From Bryobacteraceae bacterium (GTDB lineage: Bacteria; Acidobacteriota; Terriglobia; Bryobacterales; Bryobacteraceae): a DNA stretch of 64,000 nt. Location: the NCBI GenBank assembly GCA_947458745.1, contig CANGYQ010000003.1, positions 310,001 to 374,000 on the forward strand, in the 5' to 3' direction. Made by a program: the position numbers and the translations under genes. Each line of letters starts with the position of its first letter. Position 1 is the stretch's first letter. A model generated the notes under the pieces. The model saw nothing but the letters and a program-made list of their open reading frames with translations. It was not told the DNA's origin and searched no databases. Of this stretch, positions 55,227-62,744 are shown piece after piece.

Positions 55227-55801
55227 TTTCTTTTCAGTAGCTTAAATCCCATCTCGCGGCCGTGGCTGTACTTCAGCGCCATGGTGATCCAGAGCATGGC
55301 CAGTGGCTCCAGATAGCGGGCTTGCGTCAGCGGGCCCGCATAGATCGGATCGAATCCCAGGTCTGAGGCCAGTTGGGCGGCCACCGAGTTGGCCGCGGCA
55401 TCATCACCGCAGTAGAGCATCGAGGCGGCCTGCCCCTGAATCACGGGATCGGTCATCATGTTGGCCCCGATGGTGTTGAAGATCTTCACCACCCGTGCCC
55501 CGGGTGCCCAGCGGGCCACCTGCTCGCCCCCGGAGTCCGTCATCCCGTGCGTCAATCCCGACAGCCCGGGAGCAATCGGATTGGTGGCATCCAGCAGGAT
55601 CTTCCCCGCCAGATTCCGGCCACCCAGGATGTACTCCGTCGCGTCCCAAGGCGTGGCCAGCACCACCACCTCGCCAAACGCGATCGCCTCTTCCACTGAA
55701 CCCGGCTGGCGCGTGCCGTACTTCACCTCATGCCCCGCCGCCGTCCAGCCCTGCCCCAACGCCTGCCCGACATTGCCGGCTCCTAAAATTCCGATCTTCA
55801 T
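55223..55801 (-). CDS. F420/NADP oxidoreductase-like NAD(P)-binding protein
   Basis: The 192-residue protein has the Rossmann motif MKIGILGAGNVGQALG, YGTRQPGSVEEAI, VVLATPWDATEYI and LLDATNPI, and KIFNTIGANMM, matching the F420-dependent NADP reductase (NpdG-like)/YqeC-type group that also includes STEAP-like enzymes. AAGGAG lies 8 nt before the ATG. The true electron partner is uncertain. A perfect inverted repeat lies about 100 nt upstream. Confidence 0.85.
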   Translation of the reverse strand: MKIGILGAGNVGQALGQGWTAAGHEVKYGTRQPGSVEEAIAFGEVVVLATPWDATEYILGGRNLAGKILLDATNPIAPGLSGLTHGMTDSGGEQVARWAPGARVVKIFNTIGANMMTDPVIQGQAASMLYCGDDAAANSVAAQLASDLGFDPIYAGPLTQARYLEPLAMLWITMALKYSHGREMGFKLLKRN

Positions 55802-55904
55802 CTGGATTCTCCTTGCCTCACCTTAGTTCTGATATCTGCTCCAAAGTCTAATGTCCCAGCGCCTCAATTACCAGCCGTGCGGTGCTGGGGTTCATGTCAT
55901 TAAC

Positions 55905-55925
55905 GATACGATACAGGATCGTATC
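55905..55925. promoter_or_regulatory. Operator-like inverted repeat GATACGAT-N5-ATCGTATC
   Basis: A perfect 8-bp inverted repeat with a 5-nt spacer (21 bp total) lies between the divergent reductase and monooxygenase genes. Its form suits a dimeric regulator, for example the TetR protein encoded at 56771. Confidence 0.55.
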
Positions 55926-56051
55926 TATCAACTGGTATTCTGGCTAGGTAGCGGATGATCTATTCCGCACTACCGCCGCAGCCGATGAGTTCGCGGAGGC
56001 CGGACAACGGGCCATCAGTACAATGAATGATTTAGGAGAGTGAGTTCTCTG

Positions 56052-56771
56052 ATGCCGGTTAAGGCCAAATTTGCGACTGTCCACCGAATCCGCTTCCGTG
56101 ATGTAACCACGCCGGAGATGCTGCAGCTGGCGGCCCAACCGGCGAATGCGCTCAGCTGGAAGATCGGCTCGTCTGGTCCCGTGGGCGCCAACGGCTACCG
56201 CCTGCCGGGCCCGGTCTGGTGCGCGGTGGGCCTCTATCGCGAACTGCCCGAGGCCCAGGCGGGGGTTGAGTCCCGGTTGGAGTACGTGCCCTTCCTACCG
56301 GAGGCGGTGGAATCCTGGCATGCGGTGCTGGCTCCGTTTGCCCACAAAGGCGAGTGCAATCATCTGGACCGCAGCCAGCCCGGCAGTCTGTTTGAGGTGG
56401 GGAGCCCGGATTCCGGCGGGGGTTGCCTGGTGATCACCACGGCGGGCTTCGTCATGGGGCCGGACTTCAAGGTGGAGCGCGCGATTGATTTCCGGCGCCA
56501 TGTGGATATGACGGAAGAGCGGCTGCGGCAGGCTGATGGTTGCCGGCGGACCGGCCTCTTCACCCCGCATACCGTCGGCGACGACGGCGTGACCATCAGT
56601 ATCTGGCGGGACGACGCCTCCATGCTGGCGGCGGCCTATCGCCCGGGACCCCATCGCGCGCAGGTGGACCGCCACCTCGCCGAGTCGGTGATGGACCGGA
56701 GCTCCTTTACCCGGTTCCGAGTCCTTGATTCCTGCGGGCAGTGGGACGGAGCGGACCCGCTGGGCGATTAA
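56052..56771 (+). CDS. CrtA/ABM-like monooxygenase family protein
   Basis: The 239-residue protein resembles spheroidene monooxygenase (CrtA) and the antibiotic-biosynthesis-monooxygenase fold: TTAGFVMGPDFKVERAIDF, GLFTPHTVGDDGVTISIWRD, and AYRPGPHRAQVDRHLAE followed by DRSSFTRFRVLDSCGQWDG. The assignment is by overall pattern, not by a unique motif. ATG 56052 has AGGAG 13 nt upstream; GTG 56040 is an alternative. The gene overlaps the TetR start by 1 base (TAATG). Confidence 0.6.
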   Translation: MPVKAKFATVHRIRFRDVTTPEMLQLAAQPANALSWKIGSSGPVGANGYRLPGPVWCAVGLYRELPEAQAGVESRLEYVPFLPEAVESWHAVLAPFAHKGECNHLDRSQPGSLFEVGSPDSGGGCLVITTAGFVMGPDFKVERAIDFRRHVDMTEERLRQADGCRRTGLFTPHTVGDDGVTISIWRDDASMLAAAYRPGPHRAQVDRHLAESVMDRSSFTRFRVLDSCGQWDGADPLGD

Positions 56772-57430
56772 TGTTTGCCCCCAAGAAGCCCGGCGCGCCC
56801 GATCGTCAATCCCGAGCATCCATGAGCAAACCCGGACGCCCCCGTGATGACGAAGCTGAACAGAGGATTCTGCACGTAACGCTCGAGCATCTCAGCCGTT
56901 CCGGCTATAGCCGCATGTCGATTGACGGCATCGCGCAGGCCGCCCGAGTCAGTAAACCCACCATTTACCGCCGCTGGCCGGGCAAGGAAGATCTAGCCGT
57001 GGCGGCCGTGGCCCGGCTGCAGGTCAGCGAGCCCGCGGTAAACGACGACGATACGGTGACCGCGCTGACGGCCATCCTCGGCAACTTCCGCCGGTCACTG
57101 CTGAGGCCCCGCGGGATGGCGTTGCTGGGAACGGTGCTGGCCGAAGAAGAACATGCGCCACGCCTGATCGAGCTGTTTCGCGAACGGATCGTCTCCACTC
57201 GTCGGGCGATGCTGCGGACCGTCCTGGAGCGTGCCGCCGCTCGCGGAGAATTGCAACCGGAGGCCGACCTGGACGCCGCGGTAGCGGTGCTGGTGGGGTC
57301 CTTTTATGCTCGCTATCTGGCTGGCCAGGCCATCAAGCCGGACTGGCCCGCTCGGGTGGTGGCGCTGGTGTGGCCGGGGTTGGCGTGGAAGGCTAGCCAG
57401 CCCACCGCCACCCGCCGCGCTACTCCTTGA
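56771..57430 (+). CDS. TetR/AcrR family transcriptional regulator
   Basis: The 219-residue protein has a TetR N-terminal helix-turn-helix: RILHVTLEHLSRSGYSRMSI, DGIAQAARVSKPTIYRRWPGKEDL, and a C-terminal ligand domain resembling the TetR_C_16 group (RRAMLRTVLERAAARGEL). ATG 56771 is coupled to the preceding monooxygenase gene; ATG 56822 (MSKPGRPRDDE) is also possible. It may control that gene and the divergent reductase through the inverted repeat at 55905. Confidence 0.88.
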   Translation: MFAPKKPGAPDRQSRASMSKPGRPRDDEAEQRILHVTLEHLSRSGYSRMSIDGIAQAARVSKPTIYRRWPGKEDLAVAAVARLQVSEPAVNDDDTVTALTAILGNFRRSLLRPRGMALLGTVLAEEEHAPRLIELFRERIVSTRRAMLRTVLERAAARGELQPEADLDAAVAVLVGSFYARYLAGQAIKPDWPARVVALVWPGLAWKASQPTATRRATP

Positions 57431-57770
57431 CGTCGTGGCGGAACTTTTTGGAGACCGTCTCGGTGCCCTTCTTTGCCCGAACCTCGATCTGCCACAGGCC
57501 CACCATGATGAAGTTGGTCTTGGCCTGGTAGACGCCCGGTTTCACTTGCTTGGCCGGAGACTTGAACTCGCCATGGTCCATTTCGACCATGGTCAGCACT
57601 GTTTCCACTTCGGCACCGGCCACCGGCGCTCCCTTGGCATCCTTCACGGTGACGGTCAGCTGGGTGTCGAAGTTAGCCTTGGCGTCCTTGGGGACGCTGT
57701 ATTCTACTTTCCAGTCGGCCGCGAAGGCGACTGAGGCGGAGGCAGCAAGGAGAAGCAACAAGGAGCGCAT
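57420..57770 (-). CDS. Secreted YtkA/FixH-like protein
   Basis: The 116-residue protein has a signal peptide (MRSLLLLLAASASVAFA) and a single Ig-like beta domain with VTVKDAKGAPVAGAEVETVLTM, MDHGEFKSPAKQVKPGVYQA and GLWQIEVRAKKG, matching the YtkA/FixH-like group. Its stop end overlaps the convergent TetR gene by 11 bases. The group includes copper-related and cytochrome-oxidase-associated proteins; no such genes are nearby. Confidence 0.78.
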   Translation of the reverse strand: MRSLLLLLAASASVAFAADWKVEYSVPKDAKANFDTQLTVTVKDAKGAPVAGAEVETVLTMVEMDHGEFKSPAKQVKPGVYQAKTNFIMVGLWQIEVRAKKGTETVSKKFRHDVKE

Positions 57771-57776
57771 AGCTCC

Positions 57777-57782
57777 AGTTTA
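57777..57782 (-). promoter_or_regulatory. -10 hexamer, leaderless-type
   Basis: TAAACT on the minus strand ends 6 nt before the ATG at 57770; the intervening GGAGCT is too close to serve as a ribosome site. Confidence 0.45.
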
Positions 57783-57817
57783 AGCCCTTGGCGGTTGGGC
57801 GAGCTTGGTGGCTTGGC

Positions 57818-60409
57818 CTACTGGCCGGCGGCTCTCTTGAACTGCCGCAAGTTGGCCTCAAACTCACGCCGCACGGCGGAATCGAGAAAGTCCTTTGGTA
57901 ACAGGCTGAGTGCCTTTTCTTCGGTCTCAACTGCCCGCTTAAAGTCACCTGTGCTGAAATAAGCACGCGCCACCAGGTCGATGGCCGAAGGGTCATTGGA
58001 GCCGCTGCGCTCCTGCAAACGCAGTGCATAGTCCAGCGCTTGCTTGGGCTGCTTCAAGTCGGCAAAGGGGGTCGTCAGCAGGATCCAGGTGTAATACTGC
58101 ATCTCGTAACTGCCCGCTTCCGGCCGCTCCACCATGGGCCGGACGGACGACAGAAACTGCGCCGTTACTGCCCGTGCCTCGGACCGCTTGGCGGGCTGCG
58201 AGGTAAGCGCTTCCACCAGTCGTCCCAGCACGGTGACACGGTCCAGGCGATACTGCACGTTCTCCGGGTCGTTGCGGTTCAAGATCTCGACAATTTTCAG
58301 GCTCTCGCGGAAGCGCTGTTCGGCCTCGGTGTGGCGTTTGCTGGCGGTGAGGGTATCTCCGGTCAACGTGTAGGCGGACGAAAGTGCGCGGCGGATGGTG
58401 TTGCTGGCCGTGTCGGCGCGCAACAGGTCTTCATAGATCTTGATAGCACTGTCGAAGCTGGCCAGCGCGGAGTCTACTTGATTGATCCGCGCAAAGGTCT
58501 CACCAATGCCCAGCGATGCCTGGGCCAGCAGTGTCCGGACTTCATTGTCCTTGGGGGCACCCGCCAGCAGGTCCCGCAACAGGTCCGCCGACTTGCCATA
58601 GTCATCCAAGGCCGCCTTGTAGTCGCCCAGTTCGCGCCCGGCATAGCCAAGCTTGTTAAGGACGCTGGCCAGTTCCTTGCCCTTCAAGGCCGGCAGCGCT
58701 TCCCGGTAAGCCCGCAAGGACTGGCGCCGGTTGCCGCCCACCGCGTCAAGATCGGCCAGTTTCACCTTGGCCAGGGCGCGGTCGCGCTGCAGGTCAGGCG
58801 TACTGGCGGTGCGGCTGATATAGACATCGGCCAACCGCAGCGCTTCGCCGTAGCTGCGGCGGGCGCCGTCGTTGTCGCCCAGGTTGGGTCCGAACGGGTT
58901 GCCCTGCACGTCACCCATCGTGATGTAGCCGGAAATCACTTCCCGTTGCAGTTCAACATCACCCGCCGCCTCGACCGAAAGCCGCTTCAGGTAGTCCAAG
59001 CCCTTCGACACCAGTTCGCGCCGGGCGGCGGTTTGGCCGGCGCGGATCTTGGAGTCAAAGTCGGTGATGAAGAATCGGGCCAGGTCACGGGTGTCCTGGA
59101 ATCGCTGCTGCGCGATGATCTTCTCGCGATTCGCCTGTTGCGCAAAGTGCACGGAGACCACGGTGGAGGAGATCAGTGCAATCACCGCCACAATCGCAGC
59201 GGCCACGCCAGCCTTGTGACGGTTGACGAACTTGGATAGCCGGTAGCCAAACGTATCGCTTTGCGCGATGACGGGCAGGCCGGCAATCTGGCGCCGGATG
59301 TCTTCGGCAAACTGATGGACGCTGGAATACCGCCGTTGCGGCTCCTTGCGCATCGCCATCAGCAGGATCATGTCCAGGTCGCCGCGCAGCCGCTTGCGCA
59401 GCTTATCAGCAGGTTCCGGCCGGGTTCCCTTGATTTCCACCTGGCTGGGGGGTACGGGTTCCGTTTCGCAGATCGTTTTCTCAATGCCGGCGGGCGTGCG
59501 GACCTTGAAGTCGTAGGGCAGGCTGCCGGTCAGCAGTTCATACAGCAAGACACCCAGCGAATAGATGTCACTGGAGGTGGTGATGGCACCGCCGCTGGCT
59601 TGTTCCGGGCTGGCATAGTGCGGTGACATCGGCCGCGCATCGGTGGCCGTCAGCTTCAGTTCTTCTTCTTCAGAATCCTCCGGCCGGATTAACTTGGCGA
59701 TGCCGAAATCGAGCAGCTTCGGCACTCCCTCGGACGACACCAGGATGTTCGAAGGTTTCAGATCGCGGTGGATGATCAGATTCTGGTGCGCGTACTGGAC
59801 GGCGTCACACACCGTGGCGAACAGCTTCAAACGGTCGGTGATGGAGAGTTTCTGCGCTTCGCAGTAACGGTCGATGGGTAAGCCTTCGACATACTCCATC
59901 ACCAGATAAGGCGCGCCTTCTTCCGAAGTCCCCGCATCCAGCAGCCGGGCGATGTTGGGATGGTCGAGCGAAGCCAGCAGCTGCCGCTCCATCCGGAAGC
60001 GGCGCAGGATCTGCGAACTGGCCAGCGACGGCTTCACCAGCTTCAACGCTACTTGACGCTGGAAGTCCTCGGTGACCAGGCAGGCGGAATACACCATGCC
60101 CATGCCACCCTGGCCTATGCTGCGCAGCAGCTTATAGTTGCCGATCTGCTTCTTGCCGGCCAGAAACTCGTCGGCAAACTGAGGGCCCCGTGCCTGCGCC
60201 CGGCCCCCGGTCGGGCCCATCGGCATGGTCTCGTCTTCCTGCGTCAGGCCGCGCGTGGCCTGCTCGTCCTCAATCAGCAGCTGAGTTTCTTCCAGCAGCT
60301 CATCGTTGCCCTGGGTTTCCTGCGCCAGATAGGAAGCCCGATCCTGCGCGCTCATCGTCAACGCGATTGAAGCGAGTTGTCGAGCCTTGCGGATCTCTTC
60401 AGGTGACAC
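57818..60409 (-). CDS. Membrane Ser/Thr protein kinase with C-terminal TPR region
   Basis: The 863-residue protein has a Hanks-type kinase domain (residues about 90-360): IGQGGMGMVY, VALKLVKP, catalytic loop HRDLKPSNIL near residue 208, DFGIAKL, and SPEQASGG in the activation segment. A single transmembrane helix (AAAIVAVIALISSTVVSVHF, near residue 405) separates it from a periplasmic part with several TPR-like repeats (ALASFDSAIKIYEDLLRAD). GTG 60409 was chosen because TAGACT lies 11 nt upstream and homology begins with SPEEIRKA; TTG 60430 is an alternative. The target is unknown. Confidence 0.9.
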   Translation of the reverse strand: MSPEEIRKARQLASIALTMSAQDRASYLAQETQGNDELLEETQLLIEDEQATRGLTQEDETMPMGPTGGRAQARGPQFADEFLAGKKQIGNYKLLRSIGQGGMGMVYSACLVTEDFQRQVALKLVKPSLASSQILRRFRMERQLLASLDHPNIARLLDAGTSEEGAPYLVMEYVEGLPIDRYCEAQKLSITDRLKLFATVCDAVQYAHQNLIIHRDLKPSNILVSSEGVPKLLDFGIAKLIRPEDSEEEELKLTATDARPMSPHYASPEQASGGAITTSSDIYSLGVLLYELLTGSLPYDFKVRTPAGIEKTICETEPVPPSQVEIKGTRPEPADKLRKRLRGDLDMILLMAMRKEPQRRYSSVHQFAEDIRRQIAGLPVIAQSDTFGYRLSKFVNRHKAGVAAAIVAVIALISSTVVSVHFAQQANREKIIAQQRFQDTRDLARFFITDFDSKIRAGQTAARRELVSKGLDYLKRLSVEAAGDVELQREVISGYITMGDVQGNPFGPNLGDNDGARRSYGEALRLADVYISRTASTPDLQRDRALAKVKLADLDAVGGNRRQSLRAYREALPALKGKELASVLNKLGYAGRELGDYKAALDDYGKSADLLRDLLAGAPKDNEVRTLLAQASLGIGETFARINQVDSALASFDSAIKIYEDLLRADTASNTIRRALSSAYTLTGDTLTASKRHTEAEQRFRESLKIVEILNRNDPENVQYRLDRVTVLGRLVEALTSQPAKRSEARAVTAQFLSSVRPMVERPEAGSYEMQYYTWILLTTPFADLKQPKQALDYALRLQERSGSNDPSAIDLVARAYFSTGDFKRAVETEEKALSLLPKDFLDSAVRREFEANLRQFKRAAGQ

Positions 60410-60454
60410 GGCGAAACCCCAGTCTACCAAGGGAGTCGCCGGCCGGGATGGCGG

Positions 60455-61235
60455 CTAGCGTAGCGCGATGCGGGTCTCTGAAACCAGGTTGGAGGCACGC
60501 CGGAGCGAATCAAATGTGCCCGCATCGGTCCACCAGCCGGACAGATGCGCGAGACTCAAGGTCCCTTCCTTGATGAATATGTTGTTGACGTCGGTGATCT
60601 CCAACTCGCCGCGTTCGGACGGTGTTAGCCCGCGAATCTTGTCAAAAACAGTTTCGTCATACATGTAGATGCCGGTGACCGCGTAGTTGGACTTGGGCCA
60701 GGCCGGTTTGTCTTCGATCCCGATGACGCGGTCGCCCACCAACTCGGCCACGCCAAACCGTTCGGCGTCGGCCGCCTGTTTGAGCAGGATCTTCGCGCCG
60801 CGGGATTGCCGCCGGAAGTCATCCACGGCGTCCTTGATGGAGCCCTCAATCAGGTTGTCGCCCAGGATGACGCCAATGCGTTCCCGCTCACTGAAGTGCT
60901 CTGCCAAGCCCAAGGCCTCGGCGATGCCGCCTTCACCGGACTGGTAGGTATAGTTCAGGTGCTTCAAGCCAAACTCCTGGCCATTGCCGAGCAGTTCCAG
61001 GAATTCCCCGGCATGCTTGCCGCCGGTCACAATCAGGATGTCATCAATGCTCGCGTCCACCAGGGTTTGGATGGGGTAATAGATCATCGGGCCGATCGTA
61101 AACCGGCAAAAAGTGCTTATTTGTGATCTTGGTCAGCGGCAGAAGCCGAGTCCCCAAGCCACCGGCCAGGACGATACCTTTTATGCGTCCTCCATTCTTC
61201 CTCGTTGCCCCTACTGGCGCTCTCTCCTGGTGCAC
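60455..61235 (-). pseudogene. rfbA: Frameshifted glucose-1-phosphate thymidylyltransferase-like gene
   Basis: Two overlapping frames together encode an RmlA-type nucleotidyltransferase. The upstream frame has [17 protein letters not shown] and ends in family-like PVYDRP; the downstream frame continues exactly with [20 protein letters not shown] ... GVILGDNLIEG ... GWWTDAGTFDSL. One extra C in the CCC at 61089-61091 (minus-strand message) causes the break; removing it restores one frame. The expected start Met is also replaced by an ATA codon behind GGAGG, unless the GTG at 61235 is used. This is a pseudogene or a sequence error; the enzyme would supply dTDP-glucose for surface polysaccharide. 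Confidence 0.8.
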
Positions 61236-61248
61236 CCCACACGTCTGC

Positions 61249-61278
61249 TTGACGCGGCCCGGGGTGGGGGGGTACTAT
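61249..61278 (+). promoter_or_regulatory. Sigma-70-type promoter of the aminotransferase gene
   Basis: TTGACG (61249-61254), 18 bp containing a G-rich run, then TACTAT (61273-61278). The leader to the ATG at 61412 would be about 127 nt and contains AGGAG at 61401-61405. Confidence 0.5.
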
Positions 61279-61411
61279 TCGCTGTAACCGGAATTGTGGC
61301 CTTGTGGCCGACTCCGGGAGCTCCCCGCACCGAGCCCGCAGCCCCACTGCGCATCGTTCACCGTAACTATGTTCAGCGCTCGTTAGATGCCAATTGCTCA
61401 AGGAGATTCTC

Positions 61412-62587
61412 ATGGCCCAGCCTGATTTGACTGCTACGCTTTCCAAGGAAGAAGCTCGCTCCTTCCTCGACCGAGGTTTCACCCGCCGCCAGTTGGGCCG
61501 CATTTCCAGTGTGTTGACCGCAGGTGCCGCCCTGCCGTTCTACAACGAATTCGCCATGGCCCAGGACGAGCAGCGCCGTACGCGTGCCGTCATGCCCGCG
61601 GACGCAGTCCGCATCAGCTCCAATGAGAATCCATTAGGCCCCTGCGCCGAAGGCCTGGAAGCCATCTACAAAGTGGCCAAGTACGGCGGGCGCTATTCAC
61701 CCTTCAATGAGCAGAATGAGTTCATCAAGACGGTCGCGGCCGTTGAAGGTGTGAAGGAAGAGTATGTGGCACCCTATGCCGGCTCCTCCGATCCACTGCA
61801 CCGCGCGACGGCGGCCTTTGTGTCGCCCACCCGTAGCTTTGTCATGAGCGATCCGGGCTACATGGCCGGAGCCGGCACGGCCCAGTTTATCGGGGCCAAA
61901 GTGATCAAGGTGCCGCTGAAGAAGGACTTCTCGCACGACGTGGAAGCGATGCTGAAGGCGGACCCCAACGCCGGCATCATCTATATCTGCAACCCCAATA
62001 ACCCCTCCGGTACGCTTACTTCGCGCAAAGAGATCGAATACGTTCTGGCCAACAAGCCCAAGGGCTCGATTCTTCTGCTCGATGAGGCCTACATCCACTT
62101 CTCGACGGCTGAGCCGGGCAGTGACCTGGTGGCCGCTGACAAGGACGTGATTATTCTGCGCACGTTCTCGAAAGCCTACGGCATGGCGGGCATCCGCGCC
62201 GGTTTCGCGCTGGGCCGTCCGGACCTGTTGGCCAAGATGCGGCCTTACGGGGCGGGCATGCTGCCCATCACCGGTCTGGCTTGTGCCACCGCGTCGATGA
62301 AGGTGAAGAACCTGATGTCGGAGCGCCGCCGGATCAACAAAGAGATCCGCGAGGACGTCTTTGCCTTCCTTGACAAGAAAGGCTACAAGTACGTGCCCAG
62401 CGAATCCAACAAGTTCATGCTGGAGACCGGCAAGCCTGGCGCGGAGACCGTGAAGGCCTTCGCCGGTGAGAAGGTCTTCATCGGCCGTGTCTGGCCCGTC
62501 TGGCCTACCATGGTGCGCGTTACCGTGGGCACACAGGATGAGATGAACAAGTTCAAGGCCGCGCTCGTGAAGGTTCTGCCGGTCTAG
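61412..62587 (+). CDS. Exported histidinol-phosphate-aminotransferase-like PLP enzyme
   Basis: The 391-residue protein has a twin-arginine-like leader (TRRQLGRISSVLTAGAALPF) and a fold-type I aminotransferase domain: SSNENPLGPCAEGLEAI, CNPNNPSGTLTSRKEIE, LLLDEAYIHFS, and the PLP lysine motif TFSKAYGMAGIRAGFALG. It resembles HisC but its leader suggests action outside the cytoplasm, so histidine synthesis is unlikely to be its job. AGGAG lies 6 nt before the ATG. Confidence 0.88.
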   Translation: MAQPDLTATLSKEEARSFLDRGFTRRQLGRISSVLTAGAALPFYNEFAMAQDEQRRTRAVMPADAVRISSNENPLGPCAEGLEAIYKVAKYGGRYSPFNEQNEFIKTVAAVEGVKEEYVAPYAGSSDPLHRATAAFVSPTRSFVMSDPGYMAGAGTAQFIGAKVIKVPLKKDFSHDVEAMLKADPNAGIIYICNPNNPSGTLTSRKEIEYVLANKPKGSILLLDEAYIHFSTAEPGSDLVAADKDVIILRTFSKAYGMAGIRAGFALGRPDLLAKMRPYGAGMLPITGLACATASMKVKNLMSERRRINKEIREDVFAFLDKKGYKYVPSESNKFMLETGKPGAETVKAFAGEKVFIGRVWPVWPTMVRVTVGTQDEMNKFKAALVKVLPV

Positions 62588-62629
62588 GCCCTCACCGGCT
62601 TCCTTTAGCATCCCGTTGATTACTTCTCG

Positions 62630-62662
62630 GCGTCCCGGAGACCCTGTGTCACTCCGGGACGC
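62630..62662. terminator. Perfect 11-bp hairpin without T run
   Basis: GCGTCCCGGAG/CTCCGGGACGC encloses an 11-nt loop between the aminotransferase and receptor genes. Lacking a T run, it may be a weak or factor-assisted terminator or a message-stabilising hairpin. Confidence 0.5.
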
Positions 62663-62744
62663 GGGATCCCCAGTAAGGATCAAACATACAGCCCTGTCCG
62701 CCTTTCGTCCCGTCACTTGTTGGATGGCTTGAAAGGAGTTCCTG

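Noticed and set aside
55830..55935. Short minus-strand peptide frame (ends VIEALGH) upstream of the reductase gene
   Set aside because: Only about 27-31 codons, overlaps the inverted repeat, and has no ribosome site; kept as chance.
58040..59239. 399-codon frame antisense to the Ser/Thr kinase TPR region
   Set aside because: It lies entirely within the kinase gene, and its composition follows codon-position shadowing.
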